Assembly: GCF_011045125.1 (NCBI RefSeq)
Contig: NZ_JAAKZF010000013.1
Span: forward strand, 48,942 to 112,941
Direction: 5' to 3'
Length of the DNA: 64,000 bases
Source: Allomesorhizobium camelthorni
GTDB taxonomy: Bacteria; Pseudomonadota; Alphaproteobacteria; Rhizobiales; Rhizobiaceae
Each line of letters begins with the position of its first letter. Position 1 is the stretch's first letter. The notes under the pieces were generated by a model. That model made no database searches. It had not been told where the DNA came from and saw only the letters and a list, made by a program, of their open reading frames with translations. The translations under genes and the position numbers were made by a program. This document shows, piece by piece, positions 1 to 8,073 of the stretch.

Positions 1-568
1 TTCCCTCGTCGAGATAGTCGAGTTCGCCGCCGACGGGCACGCCATGCGCCAGCCGCGTCACCCTGACGCCGAACTCGGCAAGCTGGTCGGTGAGGTAATG
101 GGCCGTGGTCTGGCCTTCGACCGTGGCGTTGACGGCGAGGATCACCTCCTTGACCTCGCCCGCGGCGATACGGTCGACCAGTTGCCGGATGGTGAGCTGG
201 TCCGGACCGATGCCGTCGAGCGGAGACAGCGTGCCGCCGAGCACATGGTAGAGCGCGTTCAGGCCCGTGGCGCGCTCCAGCGCCCAGAGGTCCGAAACAT
301 CCTCGACGACGATGATCGTCGACTGGTCGCGGCGCGGATCGGTGCAGATCATGCATGGATCGGCCGTATCGACATTGCCGCAATTCGAGCAGACCCGGAC
401 CTTCTCGACAGCTTCTCCCATCGCCGAGGCGAGCGGCGCCAGAAGCTGCTCCTTCTTCTTGATCAGATGAAGCGCCGCGCGTCGGGCCGAGCGCGGCCCG
501 AGCCCCGGCACCTTGGCCAGGAGCTGGATCAGGCGTTCGATTTCGGGACCGGCGACTCGTTTCGACAT
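1..568 (-). CDS. recR: Recombination protein RecR (C-terminus cut by window edge)
   Basis: RecR acts with RecF and RecO to load RecA on gapped DNA. The first 189 codons are in the window and run off its left edge; the family is about 200 residues, so only the last dozen are missing. The N-terminus shows the helix-hairpin-helix segment around [15 protein letters not shown], then a four-cysteine zinc module (CSNC and CMIC, near residues 57-72), then a Toprim domain beginning with the STIIVVED strand. The start is the ATG at 568, giving [13 protein letters not shown]. It is normally co-transcribed behind ybaB; here a GNAT gene on the other strand separates them. Confidence 0.95.
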   Translation of the reverse strand, partial: MSKRVAGPEIERLIQLLAKVPGLGPRSARRAALHLIKKKEQLLAPLASAMGEAVEKVRVCSNCGNVDTADPCMICTDPRRDQSTIIVVEDVSDLWALERATGLNALYHVLGGTLSPLDGIGPDQLTIRQLVDRIAAGEVKEVILAVNATVEGQTTAHYLTDQLAEFGVRVTRLAHGVPVGGELDYLDEG

Positions 569-663
569 GGCGTTGGTTTAGCGGGAAAGGTGGAAATTGG
601 GTAGCGCCGGCTTTGCCTGGCGCTATGCTGATTTGCGTTGGCGGCAAGCGGGAAAGGCGGTTC

Positions 664-1173
664 ATGAGTAGGGACAATATCATCATCCGCACGGCCACTC
701 CCGACGACGAGAAGGTATTGTCGGACCTGCTGGCAGCCGCCTATGGCGAACTTGCTCAAGCTTCGTACGATTCCGAAGCGCTTTCGGCCGCGCTGCCGCT
801 GATGTCGCGCGCAAATCCAACACTGCTGGCCAGCGGCAGCTACTATATCGCCGAAATCGACGGGGCGGCCGCGGGCTGCGGCGGCTGGACGATGGACAAG
901 CCTGGCAGCGGCGAAATCGCGGAAGGCGTCGGGCATATCCGACACTTTGCCACGCATCCGGCCCATCTGCGCAAGGGCGTCGCCCGGCTGCGTCTGGAAC
1001 ACTGCCTTGCCGAGGCCCGCGCGGCGGGCATCCGCGTGATGATGAGCCAGTCGACCTTGCCGGCGGAGCAATTCTACGCAGCGGCGGGCTTTCGCCGGAT
1101 AGGCTCGATCGAGGTCGAGATGGGGCCGGGCGTGGTTCTTCCGGCGGTCGAGATGCAGCGGCAGCTGAGTTAG
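664..1173 (+). CDS. GNAT family N-acetyltransferase
   Basis: Predicted acetyl-CoA-dependent N-acetyltransferase of about 169 residues; substrate unknown. The N-terminal strand IIIRTATPDDEKVL, the central IRHFATHPAHLRKGVARLRL (the acetyl-CoA loop, a variant of R/Q-x-x-G-x-G/A) and the late QFYAAAGFRRIG segment are typical of the fold. The ATG at 664 is preferred to an in-frame start at 613 because a GGGAAAGGCGG purine stretch lies just upstream and the protein then begins at the fold. It lies divergent from recR and convergent with ybaB, so it interrupts what is usually one dnaX-ybaB-recR unit. Its stop codon lies in a palindromic repeat. Confidence 0.85.
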   Translation: MSRDNIIIRTATPDDEKVLSDLLAAAYGELAQASYDSEALSAALPLMSRANPTLLASGSYYIAEIDGAAAGCGGWTMDKPGSGEIAEGVGHIRHFATHPAHLRKGVARLRLEHCLAEARAAGIRVMMSQSTLPAEQFYAAAGFRRIGSIEVEMGPGVVLPAVEMQRQLS

Positions 1174-1316
1174 GTGTATTGAGATTCAGGTCAGGCCGAG
1201 CCGAAAATGGCGGATTTCGAGAACCGGAACGGAGCGTACGTTCAGGTACGCGAGTACCGGAAGCGCAGAAAGCCGACATTTGCAGGCCGGCATCACCTGA
1301 ATATCAATACACCTAA
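1170..1316. repeat. Palindromic intergenic repeat between convergent genes
   Basis: The ends are 22-base inverted arms: TTAGGTGTATTGAGATTCAG(GT) at 1170-1191 and its complement with one mismatch at 1295-1316. The interior also folds (CGGATTTCGAGAACCGGA against GTACCGGAAGCGC). The TAG stop codons of both the GNAT gene (1171-1173) and ybaB (1313-1315) lie in the arms. It resembles the short mosaic palindromic elements common in Mesorhizobium intergenic DNA; that identification is from memory. It may also act as a two-way transcription terminator. Confidence 0.75.
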
Positions 1317-1636
1317 AATGGCAGCTTCATGCCGGGCGGTATCGGCAGCCCGGCGGTCAGCGCCTTGGTCTTTTCCTGCATGATCGCCTCGACCTTGGTC
1401 TTGGCGTCGTTGTGCGCGGCAAGGATCAGATCCTCGAGGATCTCGACATCGTCCTCCTTGAACAGCGACGGGTCGATCTTCAGCGATCTCATCTCGAACT
1501 TGCCCGAAATCGTCACCTGCACCAGGCCGCCGCCGGACTGGCCGGTGGCTTCGAGACCGGCGATTTCTTCCTGCATGGCCTGGAATTTGGCCTGCATTTC
1601 CTTCGCCTTGCCCATCAGGCCGATAAGATCCTTCAT
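1313..1636 (-). CDS. ybaB: YbaB/EbfC family nucleoid-associated protein
   Basis: Small DNA-binding protein of 107 residues, the usual length for the family; YbaB dimers bind DNA as tweezers and are nearly always encoded next to dnaX and recR. The N-terminal helix [19 protein letters not shown], the [22 protein letters not shown] sheet region (positions about 35-58) and the [12 protein letters not shown] helix are typical. It starts 15 bases after the dnaX stop on the same strand, so the two are probably one transcript. Its stop lies inside the palindromic repeat. Confidence 0.93.
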   Translation of the reverse strand: MKDLIGLMGKAKEMQAKFQAMQEEIAGLEATGQSGGGLVQVTISGKFEMRSLKIDPSLFKEDDVEILEDLILAAHNDAKTKVEAIMQEKTKALTAGLPIPPGMKLPF

Positions 1637-1651
1637 GGCGATATCCTTTGC

Positions 1652-3472
1652 TCAGTTCTCGTCGTCATCTTCGATAGCCGCTTCGGGCGGCAGGTCGGCG
1701 TCGATGTCGGGGATGTCCGGCGCGTCGGGGATGCGCACGTCGATGATCTTGGCGCCTGGAAACCGCGCCAGGATCGCGGCGACGGCGGGGTCGCTGCGCG
1801 CGTCCTGGAAGGCGTTTTCGCGCTTGCTCGTTTCCTGTTCGGCAAGCGTTTGCCCGCCTTCCTCGCGCGACAGCGAAACCAGCCAGTTGCGGCCGGTCCA
1901 TGCCTTGAGCTTGACAGTCAGATCGCCGAGCAGCGTCTTCGGCGCATCGCCGGTCAGGCTCACATCAAGCCGGCCAGGCTCGATCTTGACCAGCCGCACG
2001 CAGCGCTTGACCAGCACCTTGAAGGCCATGTCGCGGTGCGTGTCGGCCAACGCGACCAGATCGGCGAGCGACTTGATCTGCACGGCGGGAGGCGGCGCGG
2101 CCTCGGCGACCGGTTCGGGTTTCGGCACTTCCGCCGGCGCGGGTTCGGCCGCAACCAGCCGCATCGTCTGGCCGCCGCCATTGCCGGCCGGCATGCGGCT
2201 CTGGGCGACTGCGTTCGCGCCATTGCCGGGTCTGGCAGGGGAAGCCGACGGCAGCGGCTGTCGCGGCGCGGCGGTCACGGAAGGCGACGGCCCGTCGCCA
2301 AGCGACTTCAACGCTTCGTCCAGCGTCGGCAGATCGGACGCATGCGCCAGGCGGATGAGCACCATTTCGGCCGCACTCACCGGCCGGTTCGAGGCCTGCA
2401 CCTCGGGAATGCCCTTGAGCAGCATCTGCCAGCTGCGCGACAGCACGCGCACCGACAGCGCCTGGGCGAATTCGCGGCCGCGGCTGCGCTCCTCCTCGGA
2501 AAGCGAGGCGTCATCGGCCGCCGATGGCACGAAGCGCAGGCGGGTGACGAGATGATTGAATTCGGCCAGATCGGTCAGCACAGCGACCGGGTCGGCGCCG
2601 GTATCGTACTGGGCGCGGAATTCGTTGAGGGCGGCAGCCGCATCGCCCTTCATGACATGCTCGAAAAGGTCGACGATGCGGGCGCGATCGGCGAGCCCGA
2701 GCATCGAGCGGACCGCCTCCGCGGTCACCCTGCCGGCGCCATGCGCGATCGCCTGGTCGAGGATCGACTGGGCGTCGCGGACCGAGCCTTCGGCGGCGCG
2801 CGCGATCATCGCCAGCGCGTCGTCGTCGACCTCGATCTGTTCCAGGGTGGCAATGTTGCGCAGATTGGCGGTCAGCGTCCCGGCATCCACCCGGCGCAGG
2901 TCGAAGCGCTGGCAGCGCGACAGGATGGTGATCGGAACCTTGCGTATTTCGGTCGTAGCGAAGATGAATTTCACATGCGGCGGCGGCTCTTCCAGCGTCT
3001 TCAACAGGCCATTGAAGGCCTGCGTGGACAGCATGTGCACTTCGTCGATGATATAGACCTTGTAGCGGGCCGAGACGGGGGCGTAGCGGACCTGCTCGAT
3101 GATGTCGCGAATGTCGTCGATGCCGGTGTGCGAGGCGGCGTCCATCTCGATCACGTCGACATGGCGGCCGTCCATGATCGCCTTGCAGTGCTCGCCGAGC
3201 GTCGTGAGTTCGATAGAAGGCTGATCGATTTCGGCCGTCTTGTAATTGAGCGCCCGCGCCAGGATGCGCGCCGTGGTGGTCTTGCCGACGCCGCGCACGC
3301 CAGTCAGCATCCAGGCCTGCGCGATGCGGCCCGAAGAGAAGGCGTTGGTGAGCGTGCGGACCATCGGCTCCTGGCCGATGAGGCCCGAAAAATCGGACGG
3401 ACGGTATTTTCGCGCAAGAACGCGATAGGCGCCGGGAGCCTTGCCTGTCTGATTGTTTCCGGCTTCGCTCAT
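1652..3472 (-). CDS. dnaX: DNA polymerase III subunits gamma/tau
   Basis: Clamp-loader ATPase of 606 residues that loads the beta clamp and links core polymerases. The Walker A motif GVRGVGKTTT is at about residues 58-67, the Walker B region YIIDEVHML follows, and SRC with arginine finger is in LSRCQRFDLR; a long Pro/Ala-rich linker then precedes the tau C-terminal domain. The zinc module of enterobacterial DnaX is degenerate: only one cysteine (GEHC) remains, as I recall for other Rhizobiales. The frame is open to 3706, but that extension runs through the SRP RNA, so the ATG at 3472 is chosen. I saw no frameshift site that would make a short gamma form. Confidence 0.95.
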   Translation of the reverse strand: MSEAGNNQTGKAPGAYRVLARKYRPSDFSGLIGQEPMVRTLTNAFSSGRIAQAWMLTGVRGVGKTTTARILARALNYKTAEIDQPSIELTTLGEHCKAIMDGRHVDVIEMDAASHTGIDDIRDIIEQVRYAPVSARYKVYIIDEVHMLSTQAFNGLLKTLEEPPPHVKFIFATTEIRKVPITILSRCQRFDLRRVDAGTLTANLRNIATLEQIEVDDDALAMIARAAEGSVRDAQSILDQAIAHGAGRVTAEAVRSMLGLADRARIVDLFEHVMKGDAAAALNEFRAQYDTGADPVAVLTDLAEFNHLVTRLRFVPSAADDASLSEEERSRGREFAQALSVRVLSRSWQMLLKGIPEVQASNRPVSAAEMVLIRLAHASDLPTLDEALKSLGDGPSPSVTAAPRQPLPSASPARPGNGANAVAQSRMPAGNGGGQTMRLVAAEPAPAEVPKPEPVAEAAPPPAVQIKSLADLVALADTHRDMAFKVLVKRCVRLVKIEPGRLDVSLTGDAPKTLLGDLTVKLKAWTGRNWLVSLSREEGGQTLAEQETSKRENAFQDARSDPAVAAILARFPGAKIIDVRIPDAPDIPDIDADLPPEAAIEDDDEN

Positions 3473-3590
3473 TCGCCCGTTTTGCTCCACTGGCCAACTG
3501 TGCTCGGCCGATTCCAAGAAACGTGAGTGTCGCCCGCGCCGCAACGCGCCGTCAATGTCGCGGCGGCCTTTTAAAAGCGGTTTGCGAAGA

Positions 3591-3690
3591 GGTGGGAGGC
3601 TGGAACAATGACCCGTTCCGGGCTCGTTAGGGCTGCTTCCTTCCGGACCTGACCCGGTTGGCGAGTGGATCGTCCACCACCAACCTCCCG
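3591..3690 (-). ncRNA. ffs: Signal recognition particle RNA (4.5S, bacterial small type)
   Basis: On the minus strand the transcript contains the hallmark SRP domain IV loop GGTCAGGTCCGGAAGGAAGC followed by AGCC, which binds Ffh. The ends pair: GGGAGGTTGG at the 5' end with CCAGCCTCCC at the 3' end, giving a hairpin of about 100 nt. It sits 118 bases ahead of dnaX on the same strand, the usual rhizobial position, and starts about 7 bases after a good -10 box. The exact ends are estimated. Confidence 0.93.
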
Positions 3691-3696
3691 GGTTCC

Positions 3697-3725
3697 ATAT
3701 CGTCAATTACGCGGCGAATTGCAAG
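3697..3725 (-). promoter_or_regulatory. Sigma-70 type promoter of ffs (and possibly dnaX)
   Basis: On the minus strand CTTGCA (3725-3720), exactly 17 bases, then CGATAT (3702-3697). This fits the rhizobial CTTGAC-N17-CTATAT pattern, and the predicted start point (about 3690) matches the 5' end of the SRP RNA. Confidence 0.65.
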
Positions 3726-3825
3726 ACCGGCGGCCGAATCGGCTGGGACAAGCAATTTGGACCATGATTCGCTTGCAGCGCCTCGGAAGGCGCTCTAGCC
3801 TTTCCAGAAGATCGAGGAAACGCCG

Positions 3826-4245
3826 ATGCAGACTGGCCAAAAGGCCGGATTCGAGCTTGACACGCGGCTCGAGGCCGACAGCGAACAGCTGATGTGGCTC
3901 GGCCTGTGCGAATTGCGTGTCATGAACGACCGGCGTTGGCCGTGGCTCATTCTTGTTCCGCAGCGGCCGGGCGCCGAGGAGGTGCATGAATTGACGCCGC
4001 TCGACCAGGCTATGTTGACCTTCGAATCCAACATGGTCGCACAGGCGCTCAAAACCGTCACGGGCTGCACCAAAATCAACACCGCGGCGCTGGGAAACAT
4101 AGTGCGCCAACTCCATGTGCACGTGGTGGCTCGGTCGGAAGGTGACCCTGGCTGGCCGGGGCCGGTTTGGGGCCACGGCATGCGCGAACCCTACAAACCT
4201 GACGACATCCGCCGCTTTTGCGAGAAAATCAAAGCGGCGCTGTAG
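3826..4245 (+). CDS. HIT family protein
   Basis: Histidine-triad nucleotide hydrolase-like protein of 139 residues; substrate unknown. The triad reads Gln95-Leu-His97-Val-His99-Val-Val: the first His of the HxHxH motif is replaced by Gln, while the middle His, the nucleophile in FHIT-type enzymes, is kept. A WPWLILVPQRPGAEEVHEL segment near residues 38-56 is the usual ligand-binding strand and turn. The gene is followed after 8 bases by an inverted repeat, then nudC. Monocistronic or paired with nudC is not decidable from sequence. Confidence 0.88.
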   Translation: MQTGQKAGFELDTRLEADSEQLMWLGLCELRVMNDRRWPWLILVPQRPGAEEVHELTPLDQAMLTFESNMVAQALKTVTGCTKINTAALGNIVRQLHVHVVARSEGDPGWPGPVWGHGMREPYKPDDIRRFCEKIKAAL

Positions 4246-4252
4246 CGAGCCG

Positions 4253-4331
4253 AGGGACAGTTTACTTTTTTCCGCCCGCATGAAATCTCAGCGGTCACTG
4301 CCTTTCTGCGGAAAGAAAGTAAACTGTCCCT
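4253..4331. repeat. REP/MITE-like inverted repeat (GGGACAGTTTACTTT family)
   Basis: Left arm 4253-4275 begins AGGGACAGTTTACTTT; right arm 4308-4331 ends AAAGTAAACTGTCCCT. The arms of 23 and 24 bases match apart from one extra base, around a 32-base spacer. Such GGGACAGTTTACTTT hairpins occur in many bacterial genomes and resemble REP sequences mobilised by RAYT-type transposases; no transposase is in this window. Confidence 0.8.
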
Positions 4332-4344
4332 GGAGCCAGACCTG

Positions 4345-5292
4345 ATGCCGTTTCGCCTTTTCGACGCGCCCGAGCGCGAGCCCAGCCAGTTTGTCGGGTT
4401 CGCCGGCAACCGGATCGACCGGCAGTCGGAGAACCGCAGCGACGACTCCGTCGAGAAGGCATTGGAAGACCCGACCGCACGCGTGATGCTGATGCGCGAG
4501 GGCCGCCTGCTGTTGAAGCGCATCGAGGACCGCTTCGACGCGCATTTCCTGCTGGACGAATGCGATCCGCTCGAAACGAGGCTGGACGACGCAATCCTGC
4601 TCGGCTTCGACGAAAGCGGGCCGATACTTGCGGCGCCATGTGTCCTGGATCCCGAGAGCCTGCCCGAGACGATCAAGGCGATCGACCACCGCTCGATCTA
4701 CATACAGGGGCTTATCGACCCGGCCGCGCTCGGCGCGCTGGCACAAGGCGCGGCGCTTCTGTCCTGGCACGCCAACCATGGCTACTGCGGCAAATGCGGC
4801 CACCGGACCGAAATGCGGGCCGGCGGCTACAGGCGGCGTTGCCCAGCCTGCGATATCGAGCATTTTCCCCGCACAGACCCCGTTGCGATAATGCTTTCCG
4901 TCACCGCCGACCGTTGCCTGCTCGGGCGGGGCAAGCATTTCGCGCCCGGAATGTATTCGGCGCTCGCCGGCTTCATCGAGCCCGGCGAAACGATCGAGGC
5001 GGCGGTGCGCCGCGAGACCTTCGAGGAGGCCGGCATCCGGCTCGGACGGGTGGTCTACCATGCGAGCCAGCCCTGGCCGTTTCCCTATTCATTGATGATC
5101 GGCTGCTTCGGCGAGGCGCTGAACGAGGACATTTCAGCCGACATGAACGAGTTGGAGGACTGCCGTTGGTTCTCGCGCGACGAAGTCCTGGCGGCGATTG
5201 GCGGGCGGCATCCGGGCGGCGTTTTCATCCCGCCCAGCGGCGCCATCGCCCACCACCTGATCCGCCACTGGGCGGAGAGCGAATTTACCTGA
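4345..5292 (+). CDS. nudC: NAD+ diphosphatase (NADH pyrophosphatase, decapping type)
   Basis: Nudix hydrolase of 315 residues that splits NAD(H) to NMN(H) and AMP and can remove NAD caps from RNA. A four-cysteine zinc ribbon (CGKC and CPAC, about residues 151-172) is followed by the full Nudix box, GFIEPGETIEAAVRRETFEE then AGI, at about 211-233. The downstream SQPWPFPYSLMIG motif is the NudC signature that marks NADH specificity. Its stop overlaps the first palindrome upstream of the MarR-GNAT gene. Confidence 0.93.
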   Translation: MPFRLFDAPEREPSQFVGFAGNRIDRQSENRSDDSVEKALEDPTARVMLMREGRLLLKRIEDRFDAHFLLDECDPLETRLDDAILLGFDESGPILAAPCVLDPESLPETIKAIDHRSIYIQGLIDPAALGALAQGAALLSWHANHGYCGKCGHRTEMRAGGYRRRCPACDIEHFPRTDPVAIMLSVTADRCLLGRGKHFAPGMYSALAGFIEPGETIEAAVRRETFEEAGIRLGRVVYHASQPWPFPYSLMIGCFGEALNEDISADMNELEDCRWFSRDEVLAAIGGRHPGGVFIPPSGAIAHHLIRHWAESEFT

Positions 5293-5341
5293 TCAAAGTC
5301 AGATAATTCTTGCCTTGGCAAAATACCTGACTAAAGTCAGG
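5288..5341. promoter_or_regulatory. Two palindromic operator candidates for the MarR-GNAT regulator
   Basis: Site 1 at 5288-5303 is CCTGATCAAAGTCAGA; site 2 at 5326-5341 is the perfect dyad CCTGACTAAAGTCAGG. Their centres are 38 bp apart and site 2 ends two bases before the ATG at 5344. Position and symmetry suggest binding sites for the MarR domain encoded immediately downstream (autoregulation). Because site 2 occupies the ribosome-binding region, the mRNA is probably leaderless or very short-leadered. Confidence 0.6.
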
Positions 5342-5343
5342 CG

Positions 5344-6225
5344 ATGGACAATTTGCAAATCGCACAGATCCGCAGCTTCAGCCGTGCGGTGACGCGTCGT
5401 GTCGGCGCGTTGGACGAAAGCTACCTGCGTCGCGGGCGCCCGCTCGGCGAGGCACGGCTCCTTTTCGAGATCGGACCGGAAGGCGCGGGGCTTGGCGCGC
5501 TCCGCAGCCGGCTCGGACTCGATTCAGGCTATCTCAGCCGCATGCTGCGTTCGCTGGAGGCGCAGGGCCTCGTCTCGGTGGAAAAGCTCGACGGCGACGC
5601 CCGCAGCCGCCGCGCGATGCTGACCGAGAAGGGCCGCGCCGAGCACGCAGCCTACGACGCCCTGTCGGACGAACTGGCGAATTCCATTCTCGAGCCGCTT
5701 TCGGCGGTAGCGCGAGACCGGCTTGTTGCCGCAATGGCGGATGTCGAGCGGCTGCTCGCCGCCGCATCGATCACCGTCGGGGAGGAGGCCGCCGACACGG
5801 AGGAAGCGCGGCAGTGCTTGGCGCAGTATTTCGACGAACTCGCCGAGCGCTTCGAGGAGGGGTTCGATCCGGGTAAGGGAAACACGGCGACCGGGGACGA
5901 TTTCATCCCTCCCCAGGGCAGTTTCGTCATCGCTCGTCTAGACGGCAACCCCGTAGGATGCGGGGCGCTGCGGTTGATCGATTCCGAAACTGCGGAAATC
6001 AAACGGATGTGGGTCGCGCCTTCAGCGCGTGGCCTTGGCGTCGCCAGCCGCATGCTGCGCAAACTGGAGGCGATCGCCGCAAGCTTTGGAGCCAAGACGG
6101 TGTGCCTCGACACCAACCGCTCGCTCAAAGAGGCACAATCGCTCTACAGGCGTGAAGGATACGCCGAAATTGCACGCTTCAACGACAATCCTTACGCCGA
6201 CCACTGGTTTTCCAAACGGCTGTAG
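5344..6225 (+). CDS. MarR family regulator fused to GNAT acetyltransferase
   Basis: A 293-residue two-domain protein. Residues 1-145 form a MarR winged helix: LGALRSRLGLDSGYLSRMLR is the helix-turn-helix and LDGDARSRRAMLTEKG the wing. Residues about 150-293 form a GNAT domain with the acetyl-CoA loop in KRMWVAPSARGLGVASRML and a late LYRREGYAEIARFNDNPYA. Fusions of this kind are known, but the substrate is not. Two CCTGAC-type palindromes lie directly upstream, so autoregulation is likely. Transcribed away from pheA. Confidence 0.9.
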   Translation: MDNLQIAQIRSFSRAVTRRVGALDESYLRRGRPLGEARLLFEIGPEGAGLGALRSRLGLDSGYLSRMLRSLEAQGLVSVEKLDGDARSRRAMLTEKGRAEHAAYDALSDELANSILEPLSAVARDRLVAAMADVERLLAAASITVGEEAADTEEARQCLAQYFDELAERFEEGFDPGKGNTATGDDFIPPQGSFVIARLDGNPVGCGALRLIDSETAEIKRMWVAPSARGLGVASRMLRKLEAIAASFGAKTVCLDTNRSLKEAQSLYRREGYAEIARFNDNPYADHWFSKRL

Positions 6226-6257
6226 CTGACGTACCAGCGCGTTGCCGGCCCTGTGCT

Positions 6258-7124
6258 TCAGTCCGCCACTTTCCATTCCTCGCGCGATTCGCTGCGCGGA
6301 TAGACGCCGAGAATGCGCATTTCCCTGGAGAAAAAGCGGAGTTCGTCGAGCGCCAGCTTGACGTTGTTGTCGTCGGGATGACCCTCGATGTCGGCATAGA
6401 ACAGCGTCGCCGTGAAGGCGCCGAGTTGGTAGCTCTCGAGCTTCGTCATGTTGACGCCGTTGGTGGCGAAGCCGCCCATGGCCTTGTAGAGGGCGGCAGG
6501 CACGTTTCGCACGCGAAAAATGAAGGTCGTCATCATCCCGGCATCAGGGGTCGGCCGTTCCACCCAGTTCTTGGATTTGGACAAGACGACAAAGCGGGTG
6601 ACGTTGTTTTCGGTATCCTCGACATTCTCTTCCAGTATGTCGAGGCCGTAGAGGCTGGAGGCGAGGCGAGGCGCGAGAGCCGCCATCGTCCGGTCGTTCA
6701 GCTCGGCGACCAGCTTTGCCGCACCCGCCGTGTCGCCGGCGACCATCGGTTTCCAGCCGTTCTTGCGGATGTATTTGCGGCACTGGCCAAGCGCATGGAT
6801 ATGGCTGTGTATGGTCTTGATCTCCTGCCGTTTCACGCCCGGCAGCACCATCAGCTGGAAGTGGATCGGCAGAAAATATTCGCCGACAATGTGTAGTCGC
6901 GATTCCGGCAACAGATGATGAATGTCGGCCACGCGACCGGCGATGGTGTTTTCGATCGGGATCATCGCTAGGTCGGCCTTGCCGGTCTCGACCGCGTTGA
7001 ACGCGTCCTCGAAGGTCGGGCAGGGCAGCGGCTCCATCGACGGGTAGACGTTGCGGCAGGCGGTGTCGGAATTGGCGCCCGGCTCGCCCTGGAACGATAT
7101 TCTGTTGGTCTTTTCAGGCGGCAT
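6258..7124 (-). CDS. pheA: Prephenate dehydratase
   Basis: Converts prephenate to phenylpyruvate in phenylalanine synthesis. The 288-residue protein has the dehydratase domain (GEPGANSDTAC near residue 13, MIPIENTIAGRV near 54, and the catalytic Thr-Arg-Phe in NNVTRFVVL) and a C-terminal ACT regulatory domain (PAALYKAMGGFATNGVNMTK and onward) for feedback by phenylalanine. There is no chorismate mutase domain, so it is the monofunctional form usual in alphaproteobacteria. It starts 12 bases after the kdsB stop on the same strand, so the two form one unit. Confidence 0.95.
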   Translation of the reverse strand: MPPEKTNRISFQGEPGANSDTACRNVYPSMEPLPCPTFEDAFNAVETGKADLAMIPIENTIAGRVADIHHLLPESRLHIVGEYFLPIHFQLMVLPGVKRQEIKTIHSHIHALGQCRKYIRKNGWKPMVAGDTAGAAKLVAELNDRTMAALAPRLASSLYGLDILEENVEDTENNVTRFVVLSKSKNWVERPTPDAGMMTTFIFRVRNVPAALYKAMGGFATNGVNMTKLESYQLGAFTATLFYADIEGHPDDNNVKLALDELRFFSREMRILGVYPRSESREEWKVAD

Positions 7125-7136
7125 GGTCGGGCCTTC

Positions 7137-7868
7137 TCAAGCGCTGGTCAGGATTTCGCGGGCGCGGGCGAGATCCTCGACCGTGTCGACGCCGAGCGGC
7201 ACCGATTGCACGATCTCGACGTCGATACGCATGCCTGCCTCGAGCGCCCGCAACTGTTCGAGCCGCTCGCGCTTTTCCAGCGGCGAGGGCGAGAGGCTGA
7301 CGAAGCGTTCCAGCGCCGCGCGCCGATAGGTGTAGAGCCCGATGTGATGGTAGAGCGGACCGTCTCCCCACGGCGCGGTCGCGCGTGTGAAATAAAGAGC
7401 GCGGAGCCGTGTGTCGGAAAGCGGCGAGCCGACGACCTTGACGACGTTCGGGTTGGTCTTTTCCTCGTCGCGATGAATTTCGACGCAGAGCGTGGCGATA
7501 TCCACCGCCCGATCCTCCAACGGCCGCAAGGCGGCGCGGATGGTTTCCGGATCGATGGTTGGCAGGTCGCCCTGGACGTTGATGACGGTCTCGACCTTGC
7601 CGCCGGGATCGAGCGCCGACAGGGCTTCGAATATCCTGTCCGAACCCGATTCGTGGTCCGTCCGGGTCATGACCGCCTCGAAGCCGTGAGCCTGCACCGC
7701 GTCGCGCACGGCCTCGGTGTCGGTCGCCACGACGACGCGGCCGAGCCCGCTCTCGCGCGCTCTTTCGGCGACGTGGACGATCATCGGGCGGCCTGAAATG
7801 TCGGCCATCGGCTTGCCCGGAAGGCGGGTCGAAGCCAGGCGGGCGGGGATCAGAATGAGGGTCGACAT
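7137..7868 (-). CDS. kdsB: 3-deoxy-manno-octulosonate cytidylyltransferase (CMP-KDO synthetase)
   Basis: Activates KDO with CTP for lipopolysaccharide inner core synthesis in the cytoplasm. The 243-residue protein begins with the nucleotide-binding loop [20 protein letters not shown], then [10 protein letters not shown], the [12 protein letters not shown] segment and the metal-binding [11 protein letters not shown]. Length and order are standard. First gene of the kdsB-pheA pair and divergent from the cytochrome c gene. Confidence 0.96.
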   Translation of the reverse strand: MSTLILIPARLASTRLPGKPMADISGRPMIVHVAERARESGLGRVVVATDTEAVRDAVQAHGFEAVMTRTDHESGSDRIFEALSALDPGGKVETVINVQGDLPTIDPETIRAALRPLEDRAVDIATLCVEIHRDEEKTNPNVVKVVGSPLSDTRLRALYFTRATAPWGDGPLYHHIGLYTYRRAALERFVSLSPSPLEKRERLEQLRALEAGMRIDVEIVQSVPLGVDTVEDLARAREILTSA

Positions 7869-8073
7869 GGTGCGGGTAAATCAGTCTCGTAGGGGCGATT
7901 AAAAGTGTCAAAAGGTCTCACTGGCACGGCCCTTATAGGTGTTGCAACCCACAAGCAAAAGACCTAGTTTCCGCCGCAATTCGGCCGGGCTCGGCCGGTC
8001 GTCAAAACATGCCGGCTGCCCCGCGGAGGCGCACCTCCCGCCAGCCAGCCGTATGCAGGAAGCCTGGGCGCAG

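Noticed and set aside
1652..3472. Programmed frameshift in dnaX giving a short gamma subunit
   Set aside because: I found no A6G-type slippery run followed by a stop in the shifted frame; absence is not fully proven without computation.
1412..3526. Long plus-strand open frame of 704 codons opposite dnaX
   Set aside because: Its protein is Arg/Gln/Asp-rich low complexity typical of antisense frames in GC-rich DNA, and dnaX on the other strand has full clamp-loader motifs.
3473..3706. Possible 78-residue N-terminal extension of DnaX
   Set aside because: The extension runs through the SRP RNA gene and has no conserved sequence; the ATG at 3472 begins just before the conserved core.
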